Assembly: GCA_006969385.1 (NCBI GenBank) | Contig: CP030884.1 | Location: forward strand, 4,210,249 to 4,274,248 | Direction: 5' to 3' | DNA from: Planctomycetaceae bacterium | GTDB lineage: Bacteria; Planctomycetota; Phycisphaerae; UBA1845; UTPLA1 | Length of the DNA stretch: 64,000 nt | Part shown: positions 24,380 to 33,848 of the stretch, in pieces | Layout: each line of letters begins with the position of its first letter | Numbering within the stretch: the first letter of the stretch is position 1 | Made by a program: the position numbers and the translations under genes | The notes under the pieces: generated by a model | Seen by the model: only the letters and a program-made list of their open reading frames with translations | What the model was told of the DNA's origin: nothing | Databases searched by the model: none

Positions 24380-25378
24380 TCAAACCCGCGAAATCCAAAC
24401 GAGCAAAATGGCGGTCGCAAGCAGTGCCACCCAGATGGCAATCGCGCGGCGGGTCATGCGCTTGGAGCGCTCGCCGTCCCACCAGGTGCGCGGGCTGACG
24501 CCTTGCACGATAAACGTTGCAACACCTGCCAGGTTGACGGAGATCACGTTGCAACCCAACAGAAGGGCAGTGCCGCCGGCGGCGCTTGGGTAACCCGCGA
24601 CCAACAACATGACGCACGCGACCAACGGCGGCAACAGCGCGACGGCGACCATCACGCCGACGAGCGACGACGGCACGCCCGACGTAAACGCTAACGCACC
24701 GGCCACACCGGCGGCTAACGCGATCAGGATGTCGGAGAAGTCAACCGTCGTGCGCGCGGCCAACTCGGTTGTTAACGGATCGACGTCGAGGAGCAAACCG
24801 CAAACGAGCGCGACGATGGTAGCGATGCAGATACCGAGTAGATTGGTTTTTAATGAGACTTTGGCCAAGGCCTCGTCGCCCAAAGTCGTTGCCAACGCCA
24901 ACGCCATGGTGGGGCCGAGCAAGGGTGCCAAGACCATCGCGCCGATGACGAACGTGGCGTTACTGCGCGACAATCCGACGGCCGCGATAATCGTGGAGAC
25001 GATTACCATGACGATATACAGTCGATTCGGCTGCGTCAGTTCTTTCAGATCGTGGTAGAGTTCTTCGCGCGCGATGCGGGCGGACTTTTTGGCTTTGGCG
25101 TCGTCGTTAGTTTCGCTTACGTCTTTATCGACGGTGGGCCTTGGTAACACGGCTTCTAACGATAATACAAAAGCCTGAAAGCCCGGCACGTGATTGAAGT
25201 TGGACTCCAACGGATCGAGCAGTGCCTCGACCTCTTCCGCAGGCACGCGCAGGGCGATCTGTTCGACGTCACCGTTGCGGTCGCCATCTGGGTCGATCTT
25301 CGCATGTTGCTGAATGAGCCGACGCATGTCAGCCGCTCGGTCAGTCGGAACAACGATTTGTATGAGGCGGTCGGGCAT
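24380..25378 (-). CDS. DUF389 (TIGR00341) membrane protein
   Basis: A 332-residue protein. The N-terminal 120 residues are soluble (LIQIVVPTDRAADMRRL), followed by about six membrane helices with the family segments VIGAMVLAPLLGPTMALALA, ALAFTSGVPSSLVGVMVAVALLPPL and LLLGCNVISVNLAGVATFI. The biochemical role of DUF389 proteins is not established. ATG 25378 fits the family N-terminus. Confidence 0.85.
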   Translation of the reverse strand: MPDRLIQIVVPTDRAADMRRLIQQHAKIDPDGDRNGDVEQIALRVPAEEVEALLDPLESNFNHVPGFQAFVLSLEAVLPRPTVDKDVSETNDDAKAKKSARIAREELYHDLKELTQPNRLYIVMVIVSTIIAAVGLSRSNATFVIGAMVLAPLLGPTMALALATTLGDEALAKVSLKTNLLGICIATIVALVCGLLLDVDPLTTELAARTTVDFSDILIALAAGVAGALAFTSGVPSSLVGVMVAVALLPPLVACVMLLVAGYPSAAGGTALLLGCNVISVNLAGVATFIVQGVSPRTWWDGERSKRMTRRAIAIWVALLATAILLVWISRV

Positions 25379-25516
25379 GGTTGGGTTCCGGTTGATCAAT
25401 AACTTTTGCAATAGCGGCGTAATGGGGGCGTAGTCGCGGCAAAGTTGCGATGCCCACCGGTTTCGATTTAATAGTCATTCTGACGAACCGAACGACAGTC
25501 GCCAAGAGCCGAGCCC

Positions 25517-25981
25517 GTGCCCATGCCCGCCCCCAAATCACCATACTTGTCCAGCGAAACCACCCATTTAGTGACAGGTGCCGATCTGAACCATCACCGC
25601 ACGCTGTATGCCGGTCGCTGCGTCGAGTGGGCGGTGCAGGCGGCCTATATCGGTGCCGAAAGTTGCTTCGCCGAACCGCAAGCGCTGGTCTTCATGTCGA
25701 TTCGAAACTTCTCGATGCGCTCGGCTGCGCAAGTGGGGGAGATGCTGCGCTATCAGGCGGCGGTCGATTACGTCGGTGAATCGACCATCGGCATTCAGGT
25801 GCGCATCACGACCGTGCAACCGAAGGATGCGCCGCGCTTGGTCGGTCGCGGTCGCTTCTTGTTTTGCACGGTCGATGCGGCGGGGCACTCGCAGCCGCAC
25901 GGCTTGCCGGAACTCAACCCGGCGGCGGCACCGCGTTGGTTGGAAGCCGAACCCGTCGCCAATTCGTCCTCAGCATCGTGA
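25517..25981 (+). CDS. Hotdog-fold acyl-CoA thioesterase
   Basis: A 154-residue single hotdog domain. It matches the acyl-CoA thioesterase group: LVTGADLNHHRTLYAGRCVEWAVQAAYI (hotdog helix), VFMSIRNFSMRSAAQVGEMLRY and TIGIQVRI, then LVGRGRFLFCTVD. GTG 25517 or ATG 25523 could be the start. Its stop overlaps the GTG of the mnmE reading frame (25978). Confidence 0.75.
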   Translation: MPMPAPKSPYLSSETTHLVTGADLNHHRTLYAGRCVEWAVQAAYIGAESCFAEPQALVFMSIRNFSMRSAAQVGEMLRYQAAVDYVGESTIGIQVRITTVQPKDAPRLVGRGRFLFCTVDAAGHSQPHGLPELNPAAAPRWLEAEPVANSSSAS

Positions 25982-27871
25982 ACACCGACGACACGATTGT
26001 AGCCATCGGCTCACCACCCGGCGCCGCCCAGCGCGGTATTGTGCGATTGTCGGGGCCGGTTGCGTTTGCGATTGCGGCGCAAGTTTTTGCGCCTGCAAAC
26101 AACGACGAGGAAGAATCCGACCATGATCATTCCAAAACGGTTAATAAAACCAATCCACCAGATTTAGGTGAGCGGAATAGAGGTGGGCGAAGCAGAAGAG
26201 GCTCGAACAAACTAAGCGCGGCGAATGACCGAATACCGCTGAACGATCAAGGCACGCGAAAAGATGCGCCCGGCAGCGCATCCTCTGATCCCTTCCCTCG
26301 CAGGGAGGGGCTAGGGGAGGGTTGCCGTCAGGCCCGACGCCCGAGACGATCGAGCCCGCACAGCCTCAAACAGGCCACTATGAAAACTCCCTCCCATTAG
26401 TTGGATTTGTTGAATCACCCACGGAGCCCCGCTGGCAACCCGGCACACTCCAACTCGACCAACACCTTGTTAAGTGCACCGCCGCCTTCTACCCCGAACA
26501 AAAGAGCTACACCGGCCAACCATCCGTCGAGTTCAATCTGCTCGGCGCGCCGACATTGCTCGGCTGGTTGGTCGAACGTTGCTTAATGCTCGGCGCGCGA
26601 CAGGCGGGGCCCGGCGAGTTCACGGCGCGTGCGTTTTTGGCCGGGCGGCTCGATATCGCGCAGGTCCATGGTGTGGCCGGTCTCATTGCCGCCAACAGCG
26701 ACGGTCAACTCCGCGCCGCCGAGCGCTTGCTGCACGGCGCGCTGAGCCAAGTCGCAAATATTGCGCGCGAACAACTCGCCGAATTAATCTCACTGATCGA
26801 AGGCGCAATGGACTTTGCCGACGAACCCATCGAATTCATCACTGCCGACGAACTAAGCAAACGCCTCGCCGAGGTACGGCAAACGCTCGAATCCACCCGC
26901 GCCGCCGGCGTGCAGGCCGAACGGTGGGAATCGCTGCCGCGCGTGGTGCTGGTCGGTCAGCCCAACGCGGGCAAGTCGAGCTTATTCAACGCGCTGCTCG
27001 GGAACGACCGCGCGATGGCGACGCCGGTCGCAGGCACCACGCGCGATTCGTTAACGGCGCGGCTCGATTTGCCGCGCGGTGCCTGTCGATTGGTCGACGT
27101 CGCGGGATGGGGCGTAGCGCGCGATGCCATCGACGCGTCGGCGCAGGTGATCGCCGAACGCGAAGCGGCGGACGCGGCCCTGCGCGTGTTGGTCATCGAT
27201 CTTGCGACGCTCGATTCGGATTCCGTTTCGGCAACGTTACAACGACTGACCGCGCCGACGATTGTGGTGGGCAATAAGACGGATGTAGTTGATGCGGCAG
27301 TCCTTGATGACAAACCGCCGGAGTGAAAGCGACCGACGATGTGGACGCGACCGGGGTCGGCGGTGCGTTGACCACTGATGCAGGGTCCGCCGACTTGATC
27401 GCAACTGGGGCCGACGATGCAATTGGTACCAGCTTAAAAGGCAGCTCCACAGGGGCTCATGGCAATGTGGGCGCGACCACGTTTGTCTCATTCGCATCGC
27501 TAATAACTGGTTTACCGTTGGCGTCGCCGGATATACACGTCGCGCGCTGCATCACCGCCAGCGCCAAGACTGGTGACGGTATCGACGCGATTCGATCCGC
27601 CATCGCCGACGTCTTAAACGCCACTGACGACCACGGCGCGCAACACGCCATCGCGCTAATGGCCGAACACCGACAAGCGCTCGACAACGCCCTGAAATCG
27701 ATCACCCGCGCCGCCGACATGGCCGCGCGTTGCGATGAATCCCTCGAAGACGCCGACTTGGTCGCGCTGGAGATGCGCACCGCCGCCGAAGCGCTGGGGC
27801 AGTTGGTGGGGATGGATCAAACGGAAGAGATGTTAGGACGGATCTTCTCGCGGTTTTGTGTTGGGAAATAG
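25978..27871 (+). pseudogene. mnmE: mnmE (tRNA modification GTPase) in three reading frames
   Basis: All parts of MnmE are present but in three frames: 25978-26400 (GTG start; GIVRLSG and AIAAQVFAP), 26289-27326 (YPEQKSYTG, GPGEFTARAFLAGRLDIAQ, then the GTPase domain: GQPNAGKSS, GTTRD, DVAGWG, NKTD) and 27323-27871 (SAKTGDGI and the C-terminal FCVGK). The breaks lie in two extra segments, about 26110-26416 and 27290-27555, absent from normal MnmE. The first holds a palindromic repeat. The second junction is a GTGA stop-start overlap. MnmE with MnmG modifies the wobble U of several tRNAs. It may be a decaying gene, an assembly error or a split gene; every motif is still intact. Confidence 0.75.
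26288..26322 (+). repeat. REP-like palindromic repeat inside mnmE
   Basis: CCCTTCCCTCGCAGGGAGGG followed by GCTAGGGGAGGG, an intergenic-type GC-rich palindrome found here inside the first extra segment of mnmE. A partial partner, CTCCCTCCC, lies at 26388-26396. Confidence 0.6.
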
Positions 27872-27998
27872 GGGATGTGTGAAGTGGTGATTTGGGATTT
27901 GTGAAGTGGGGAGCGGTGGGGCGCGAGACTTTGGTCTTGGGGTGGGGTTTTGGGTGATTTTGTAATTGGGTGATTTGGCGACTTCTCAGAGTGCCTCT

Positions 27999-28184
27999 CT
28001 ACAACTCGTAAATATCGATTTCACTCTGGTTGTATAGCGTTCGTAATCTACCTACCAAGGCCTCCGCTTCTTCCTGCGATACAAGTCCGCGCTCAATTAG
28101 CACGACGGTAGCAATCAAGTCTAGGTCGTCGTCGGATTGCGATTTGGCAAGCTTCAATAGGCTTTCTCGAAAGTCGCCAAGCAT
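27999..28184 (-). CDS. Small hypothetical protein
   Basis: A 61-residue acidic, probably helical protein (LLKLAKSQSDDDLDLIATVVLIERGLVSQEEAEALVGRLRTLY). It lies 42 bp downstream of a similarly small gene on the same strand and may share its transcript. No family recognised. Composition and amphipathic pattern support a real gene, but weakly. Confidence 0.45.
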   Translation of the reverse strand: MLGDFRESLLKLAKSQSDDDLDLIATVVLIERGLVSQEEAEALVGRLRTLYNQSEIDIYEL

Positions 28185-28226
28185 GTCTGGCGGCAGATCG
28201 CGAATTAACCCAATGATGAGCCAATA

Positions 28227-28454
28227 TTACCAGCAGCCGTCCTCGCCACTGAGAATTTTTTTGACTTTTGGCAGGCCTGGTCCCGCGTTATTCACCAAAT
28301 AATCTCGTGCTTTCGGGGAACCGGGACAATTCATATCCTGAAACCAATTGACCAGTGAGTTTGCTGCTTGGACGTCCCCGCGCTCGGCCCTAGCGATTAA
28401 GGCCTCCACCTGACTATTCCAATTTCGTTTAAAACCGTTCGGGTAGTCAATCAT
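28227..28454 (-). CDS. Small hypothetical protein
   Basis: A 75-residue protein with AGAGG upstream of its ATG on the reverse strand. ALIARAERGDVQAANSLVNWF resembles a TPR/Sel1-like helical pair, too short to assign. It is probably co-transcribed with the 61-residue gene downstream. Function unknown. Confidence 0.5.
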   Translation of the reverse strand: MIDYPNGFKRNWNSQVEALIARAERGDVQAANSLVNWFQDMNCPGSPKARDYLVNNAGPGLPKVKKILSGEDGCW

Positions 28455-28542
28455 CTTGACCAGCCTCTTTGCGGTAAGCTAACAGCGATATCATCCAGTC
28501 GAGTGCGAGGAAGCAAAAAGGGCCAAAAAGCCGCGTACCCGA

Positions 28543-29169
28543 TTACTTCAGCGTCTCCCAAAATACCGCCAAAAACACCAGAACGCATGATACTGCAAAG
28601 AAACTTAGGACTGCGGCGGCGATGACTTGGTGGCGGCGTTTGGATTGATGGGCGCTGTGCAGGCCGGCGGCGAGATCATCAAGCGGAATGGTTGCTGGCG
28701 CATAGATATTTGGCCGGGCCATTGGTGCTTTCGTCGTACTGTCCACTTCGCTTGATATTGATGATGCTGTTGAAACGTCGCCTTGAATTTTTCCGGTGCG
28801 GGGTTGGTTGCTGGCGTTCTCTGTTGCAACACATAGCTTTGCGCCGGCTTGCAATATGGCGTCACACTGATCGGGCACGGCGGCGAGAAACGCGACCACG
28901 TCGGCACGGTCGGCGAACCAGCAACCGGCAAGGTCGCCGTCTTGCAGTTTGGCGGCGAGCTTGATGCATTGGGCGGGGCCGTACCAGTGGAGTGTGTCGA
29001 TGCCGCAGGCGGCGGCGGCGTGTTGGATGCGGGCACGGGTGGCCGCGTCGGCGCGATTGTTTTTTGACGCGCTGGACTCGGTGTCGAACGCGGCCCATGC
29101 GGCGTCGCTGTTGGCGCGAGCGCCTACATCAACGTGGCCGGTATGCTGCTGGTCGGTTGCGTCACTCAT
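28543..29169 (-). CDS. Hypothetical protein with C-terminal membrane anchor
   Basis: A 208-residue protein: a hydrophilic N-terminal part, a small folded-looking region (IDTLHWYGPAQCIKLAAKL, LAGCWFADRADVVAFLA), a low-complexity linker and a C-terminal hydrophobic helix (VIAAAVLSFFAVSCVLVFLAVFW). The ATG shares its A with the TAA of the upstream protease gene (TAATG), so it is the last gene of a three-gene operon with coupled translation. Confidence 0.6.
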   Translation of the reverse strand: MSDATDQQHTGHVDVGARANSDAAWAAFDTESSASKNNRADAATRARIQHAAAACGIDTLHWYGPAQCIKLAAKLQDGDLAGCWFADRADVVAFLAAVPDQCDAILQAGAKLCVATENASNQPRTGKIQGDVSTASSISSEVDSTTKAPMARPNIYAPATIPLDDLAAGLHSAHQSKRRHQVIAAAVLSFFAVSCVLVFLAVFWETLK

Positions 29170-29966
29170 TAAAACGTCTGTGCCTTCCACGCGATGATGG
29201 CCGCGAATCCCAGCAACCCCGCGATGCCGGGGATGCCCGCGAAGGGAAAGATGCTCGCGCCGGTCACCCACGCCGGGCCACGGTAACGCAAATACGGGCG
29301 CACGCCGAGCGTCACGAAGATGCCGCCCGCATGAATGCCCAGCGACAACCATAAGTGGCCCGTCGCCGCATACGCGACGCATAATAAAATTCCCAACGCC
29401 AGATGGCCGGGAAAGGTCCAATAGCGCTTGACCTTGCGCACGTAATGCGCCGCGGCAAACAACAACGCCGACAGCATCACGACGGCCATCGTCGGCATCG
29501 TCGTCGAGCGTTGCAGATCGAATTGAATCACGCCGCGAAAGACGAACTCTTCGGCAAATGCGCCCAGCAACGACGACGGAACCAACATCAACAACCGTCG
29601 CAGGCGTTTGCGCGGGTTGCCGTGGATATCGACTGCCACGCAGCCGTATTCGAGCCAAATGATAAAGAGCAATGTGAGTATGAGAATCGCCGTCGCCGCA
29701 CCCAGCGCCGCTAAGCGCAGCGTGTGATCGCGCGGCAGCAGCGCGCCGTAATGCGTAGTGATGTCGCTACCGATCGCAAGCGGATAAAGCAGGATCACGC
29801 TCAACAAGCCGAGTTGCGTGGTGATGCGGCCGGTCGTGCGGATCGCATCGGGTACATCCTCGTTCGACAGCCGCCAACGCAGCGGCATGCTGTGCAATTT
29901 GAGCATGACCGACTGCACCACCCACATCAGCACGGGCACACCGGCAAGCAGGGCGAGCGCCGTCAT
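29169..29966 (-). CDS. CPBP-family intramembrane glutamic endopeptidase
   Basis: A 265-residue multi-helix membrane protein. It has the CPBP (Abi/CAAX-protease) motifs AEEFVFRG (EExxxR), FAAAHYV and HAGG, the Glu and His residues being catalytic in this family. The substrate is unknown; bacterial members process or degrade small membrane or prenylated proteins. Its ATG overlaps the stop of the acyltransferase gene (ATGA). Confidence 0.82.
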   Translation of the reverse strand: MTALALLAGVPVLMWVVQSVMLKLHSMPLRWRLSNEDVPDAIRTTGRITTQLGLLSVILLYPLAIGSDITTHYGALLPRDHTLRLAALGAATAILILTLLFIIWLEYGCVAVDIHGNPRKRLRRLLMLVPSSLLGAFAEEFVFRGVIQFDLQRSTTMPTMAVVMLSALLFAAAHYVRKVKRYWTFPGHLALGILLCVAYAATGHLWLSLGIHAGGIFVTLGVRPYLRYRGPAWVTGASIFPFAGIPGIAGLLGFAAIIAWKAQTF

Positions 29967-30997
29967 GTATCGGCTCCGTCGGGTCGGGGCGGGCTGTTAA
30001 GGTCGGGGCGAGGCATCACGTGCGTGGTTTGATCGTCGGAGATCGGATCGACATAACGGGGATCGTTGCGCAGGACACGCGTCCAGCGGTTGTCGGCCCA
30101 AAGGTACCACGCGGCGGGACAATTGCGAACAAAGGCCGCGAAGCCGTTGGTCCACGTCTGCGTCGCGCGGCGGGTGGCTTCTTTACGACCACCGCCGGCG
30201 CGTGTGAGACGCTCGACTGGGATCGGCGCTTCAAACGACAGCACTTGCTGTTTGCCTTGGTATGTCGCAAACAGTGGCAACAGCGGCACCTCGGCCAACA
30301 TCGCCAACGAGGCGGGGCCGCTGGGAAGATAAATCGTGCGCCCGAGCCAACGCACCGGCACGCCGTCTTCGATTTTCTGCGGCAAATCGGGGGTAATGGC
30401 GAGGGTCTTGCCGTTGCGAATTGCTTCGACGCAAATCTCGGCGCGGGCGGCGGGGTTGGTGAGATTCTTCGGTTCAACAATTACGTCTAGACCGGCGGCG
30501 GCGCACCAGCGGCGCTTAAGTTCGACGCGGCGCGGGTCTTTGTTCCAGCGCAGATAGATAGAGATGGGTATGTCTTGATTGAGCCGCACCAGCGATACCA
30601 GATAGTTTTGGCAATGCGCCGGCGCGATGATGCCGCCGCCGTTGTGTACGGCGATCGTTTGTCGCGCGGCGATGAGCGTGTCGTCGAGCGTGATGTCTTG
30701 CCGGGCGAGGTCGATGACTTTCTGCGGATGCCGCGCCCACTTGAGCACGCGCAGGCCGTTGGTGAGATGGCGGGCGGCGTTGTCGAAGTAGGCGTCGACG
30801 GCACGCTCGTCGGTGATGCCCGCCCGCCGCATGTTGGTGCGCACCATGCGGGCGAGCTTTGGCGCGACGGGGCCACCGCGTGCAAGCAATGCTTCCAGCA
30901 GGCGAATTCCGATGTCGGGCGTGAAGGGTGCCCCGCGCGCCGCGTTGATCACGGCGGCACTGGTGAGTCGGCGACGAAGGTTGCGAAGGGAGCCCAT
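29963..30997 (-). CDS. Lysophospholipid/lipid A-type acyltransferase (LpxL/HtrB-like)
   Basis: A 344-residue protein with the layout of bacterial lipid A lauroyl/myristoyl acyltransferases: VRTNMRRAGI, YFDNAARHLTNGLRVL, the H-x4-N/D-type site in AVHNGGGIIAPAHCQNY, ISIYLRW, LAITPDLPQKIEDGVPVRWLGR and LPLFATYQGKQ. It may acylate a glycolipid at the inner membrane. ATG 30997 is used because the longer reading crosses repeats. First gene of the operon with the CPBP protease. Confidence 0.75.
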   Translation of the reverse strand: MGSLRNLRRRLTSAAVINAARGAPFTPDIGIRLLEALLARGGPVAPKLARMVRTNMRRAGITDERAVDAYFDNAARHLTNGLRVLKWARHPQKVIDLARQDITLDDTLIAARQTIAVHNGGGIIAPAHCQNYLVSLVRLNQDIPISIYLRWNKDPRRVELKRRWCAAAGLDVIVEPKNLTNPAARAEICVEAIRNGKTLAITPDLPQKIEDGVPVRWLGRTIYLPSGPASLAMLAEVPLLPLFATYQGKQQVLSFEAPIPVERLTRAGGGRKEATRRATQTWTNGFAAFVRNCPAAWYLWADNRWTRVLRNDPRYVDPISDDQTTHVMPRPDLNSPPRPDGADT

Positions 30998-31099
30998 TGG
31001 GTATTCGATGTGCGATTGCGCCGTCGCTGCGACACGGGTTTGGGAAAGATACACCGTTTGCAAACCGGCGCATCAGAATGCCACGGCGTACGAGGCTAA

Positions 31100-31118
31100 C
31101 ACCGGTTACAAACCGGTG
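31100..31118 (+). repeat. Palindromic repeat A, left copy
   Basis: CACCGGTTACAAACCGGTG, an almost perfect palindrome. A degenerate neighbour CACCGTTTGCAAACCGGCG is at 31052-31070. The other copy is at 33513-33531, beyond the S9 peptidase gene. Confidence 0.7.
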
Positions 31119-31217
31119 CCACAGCGCTTCTCACGGCAATAAACCGATGTCACACATTCTTCGGGCATATGGGCACCACGGCGAACAAGGGCGTTTGCCA
31201 CAGCGCGGGGATGCCCG

Positions 31218-31242
31218 GGTGCCCCTGCCCCTCTGGGGCTGG
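31218..31242 (+). repeat. Repeat B, left copy
   Basis: GGTGCCCCTGCCCCTCTGGG plus GCTGG. The inverted copy is at 33477-33501 (23 of 25 bases the same) and a weaker one is at about 33733-33758. Confidence 0.7.
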
Positions 31243-31382
31243 GGGACGAGCCCCACCCGCCCGCGCAAAACCCGCCGCAATCTCTATCCACGCACGCGCA
31301 ATCGCGACATCCGTCGCGACTTTCGATTGGCCGCTGGGTACATACAATGGGGCCGACATCCATTCAACTGCAAAGGACGACC

Positions 31383-33443
31383 ATGAAGACCGCCGCACGT
31401 TTCGCCGCTTTATTCGCATTCGCACTCACGTGGTTAGGAGTAACCATGCCGACCGTCGCCAAGGACGAATCTCACCCGTTTTCGATTCACGATATGCTCG
31501 CGATGCAGCGGATCGGCGATCCGCAAATTTCGCCCGACGGCAAGCACATCGCGTTCGTGTTGCGCACCACCGACCTCGACGCCAACAAGGGCCGCACCGA
31601 CCTATGGATGGTCGATGCCGATGGTAAGAACCTGCGCCAACTGACGACGCACGACGGTAGCGACGTCAATCCGCGTTGGATGCCCGATGGTTCGGCGATT
31701 CTGTTTTTGTCGTCGCGGTCGGGTTCGATGCAGGTGTGGAAATTGCCCTTGTCCGGCGGCGAAGCGCGCCAGGTAACGGATCAGACCTTAGGCGTCGGCA
31801 ATCTGGTCGTCGGCCCCAAAGGAAAGCGCGTTGCATACACGATGGATGTGTTTCCCGATTTGGATGGACCGGCGGCGACCAAGAAGCGCCTCGATGAAAT
31901 CGACGAGCGCAAAGCCAGCGGCAAGGTTTATGACAACCTGTTCTTCCGCCATTGGGATACTTGGAAAGATGGCCGTCGATCGCATTTGTTCGTGCAGGAC
32001 ATGAAGGTCGGCGCGGAAGCAGTCGACATCATGAAAGGCATGGACGCCGATTGCCCGTCTAAGCCCTTTGGCGGCCCCGATGAAATTGCATTTACACCTG
32101 CGGGCCATGGGATTGTCTTTTCTTGTCGCAACGAAGGAAAATCGGAAGCGTGGAGCACTAACTTTGACTTGTACACGGCTCAAACGACGGGCGCCGGTAA
32201 GCCGGAACGATTGACGCGGTCCAACAAAGCATGGGATACGGCCCCGTTGTTTTCGCCCGATGGCGCAACGCTGGCCTACCTGGCGATGTCGCGCCCGGGG
32301 TACGAATCGGATCGCTTCCGGATCATCCTGCGCGATTGGCGCAGTGGTAGCGAACGCGTTTTGGCCGAGGAGTGGGATCGTTCGGCAAGCGGCATGTGTT
32401 GGTCGAGCGACAATCAAACGCTCTATGTGATCGCTGCCAACTTGGGCCAACGCTCGCTTTTTGCCATCGACGTCGAATCCGGCGAAGTCTCGACGGTGGT
32501 CGAAAAAGGCACGGTGACCAGTGTGGGCATCGCGGGTGATCGAGTCGTGTTCGGTTTGGACACGCTCAAATCGCCGGTCGAATTGTATTCGGTCAAACCC
32601 GATGGCAGCGACGTTAAGCCGCTGACTGAGATCAATAAAGAGCATCTCGAAGGCGTCGAGATGGGCGACTACGAGCAGTTCACTTTCAAAGGTTGGAACA
32701 ACGAAGATGTACATTGCTACGTGGTAAAACCGGTGAACTTCGAGGAAGGTAAGAAGTATCCCGTCGCATTCTTGATTCACGGTGGACCGCAGGGTTCGTT
32801 CGGTAATCACTTTCATTATCGTTGGAATCCGCAGGCGTATGCGGGTGCGGGCTACGCGGCGGTGATGGTCGATTTCCACGGCTCCACGGGCTACGGTCAG
32901 GCGTTTTGCGATTCGATTCGTGGCGACTGGGGCGGTAAGCCGTTTGAAGATTTGCAAAAGGGCCTTGCCGCGACCCTTGCGCGTTACGAATGGATGGACG
33001 AGGACAAGGTCGCGGCGCTGGGGGCCTCGTTCGGCGGTTTCATGATCAACTGGATCGCCGGCAATTGGTCCGATCGGTTTACGTGTTTGGTCAATCACGA
33101 CGGTAATCTCGATGAACGGCTCGCGTATTTCGATACCGAAGAATTGTGGTTCCCCGAATGGGATCACGAAGGCACGCCCTGGGAGAACCCGCAAGGGTAC
33201 GAAAAGCACAACCCGATCAATCATGTCGATAAATGGAAGACGCCGATGCTGGTGATTCACGGGGCACTCGATTATCGCGTGGTCGATACGCAGGGCATGT
33301 CAACATTTACCGCGTTGCAGCGCCGCGGCGTACCGAGCAAGTTTCTTTACTTCCCCGATGAGAATCACTGGGTGCTTAAGCCACACAATAGTATTCAATG
33401 GCACGAAACGGTGATTGATTGGTTGGACAAGTGGACGAAGTAG
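31383..33443 (+). CDS. Exported S9 (prolyl oligopeptidase family) serine peptidase
   Basis: A 686-residue protein. Residues 1-27 are a signal peptide (ending TVAKD). About 30-430 is a WD40/PD40-like propeller (ISPDGKHIAF, WMPDGSAILF, FSPDGATLAYL) and about 440-686 is the alpha/beta hydrolase domain. The catalytic triad is visible: S549 in GASFGGF, D630 in GALDYRV and H662 in DENHWV. It resembles dipeptidyl aminopeptidase/acylaminoacyl peptidases. ATG 31383 gives a proper signal peptide, unlike the longer reading. The gene is bracketed by mirrored repeats A and B. Confidence 0.92.
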   Translation: MKTAARFAALFAFALTWLGVTMPTVAKDESHPFSIHDMLAMQRIGDPQISPDGKHIAFVLRTTDLDANKGRTDLWMVDADGKNLRQLTTHDGSDVNPRWMPDGSAILFLSSRSGSMQVWKLPLSGGEARQVTDQTLGVGNLVVGPKGKRVAYTMDVFPDLDGPAATKKRLDEIDERKASGKVYDNLFFRHWDTWKDGRRSHLFVQDMKVGAEAVDIMKGMDADCPSKPFGGPDEIAFTPAGHGIVFSCRNEGKSEAWSTNFDLYTAQTTGAGKPERLTRSNKAWDTAPLFSPDGATLAYLAMSRPGYESDRFRIILRDWRSGSERVLAEEWDRSASGMCWSSDNQTLYVIAANLGQRSLFAIDVESGEVSTVVEKGTVTSVGIAGDRVVFGLDTLKSPVELYSVKPDGSDVKPLTEINKEHLEGVEMGDYEQFTFKGWNNEDVHCYVVKPVNFEEGKKYPVAFLIHGGPQGSFGNHFHYRWNPQAYAGAGYAAVMVDFHGSTGYGQAFCDSIRGDWGGKPFEDLQKGLAATLARYEWMDEDKVAALGASFGGFMINWIAGNWSDRFTCLVNHDGNLDERLAYFDTEELWFPEWDHEGTPWENPQGYEKHNPINHVDKWKTPMLVIHGALDYRVVDTQGMSTFTALQRRGVPSKFLYFPDENHWVLKPHNSIQWHETVIDWLDKWTK

Positions 33444-33476
33444 GTGCGTTTGGTCGACGCACCGGGTGATAGTCCT

Positions 33477-33501
33477 CCAGCCCCAAAGAGGCAGGGGCAC
33501 C
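33477..33501 (-). repeat. Repeat B, right copy (inverted)
   Basis: CCAGCCCCAAAGAGGCAGGG plus GCACC, reverse complement of the copy at 31218-31242 with two mismatches; it begins 34 bp after the peptidase stop. Confidence 0.7.
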
Positions 33502-33512
33502 TCGCGCCGTGG

Positions 33513-33531
33513 CACCGGTTTGCAACCGGTG
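33513..33531 (+). repeat. Palindromic repeat A, right copy
   Basis: CACCGGTTTGCAACCGGTG, nearly identical to the copy at 31100-31118. Confidence 0.7.
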
Positions 33532-33848
33532 TTTCTTTGGAGTTGAGTAATTCTGATAAATTGGCTGTTGACCGGTAGCAACGTGACTGGGTGCCCCATC
33601 CTTCGCGTCAGCGAAGGTTGGGGAATCGCAAAGCGCAGCGGTGATCGCAAAGCTTGACGATGCCCCACCCTTTTCTCTTTAATGGATGAGCCATTTTTTT
33701 AGTATTGGATAGACTCAAACAACGGAAGTCGCCCAGGCCCAGAGGGGTGGGGGCACCCCGCTGCGGCATCTATGCGCAAGCCGTTGTCAAGCGGAGAAAC
33801 TGCTAACTGATCGAAAACCTATACAGGCAGCATAAGGTACTTCCATTC
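33532..33848. other. Repeat-rich intergenic region
   Basis: It contains degenerate GC-rich palindromes (CTTCGCGTCAGCGAAG at about 33600, a third repeat B copy at about 33733-33758) and no credible gene. A minus-strand frame covering 33300-33668 is judged spurious. Confidence 0.5.

Noticed and set aside
31788..33260. 490-codon open frame antisense to the S9 peptidase gene
   Set aside because: The plus strand encodes a peptidase with signal peptide and full catalytic triad; the antisense frame has no recognisable motif and is a codon-bias shadow.
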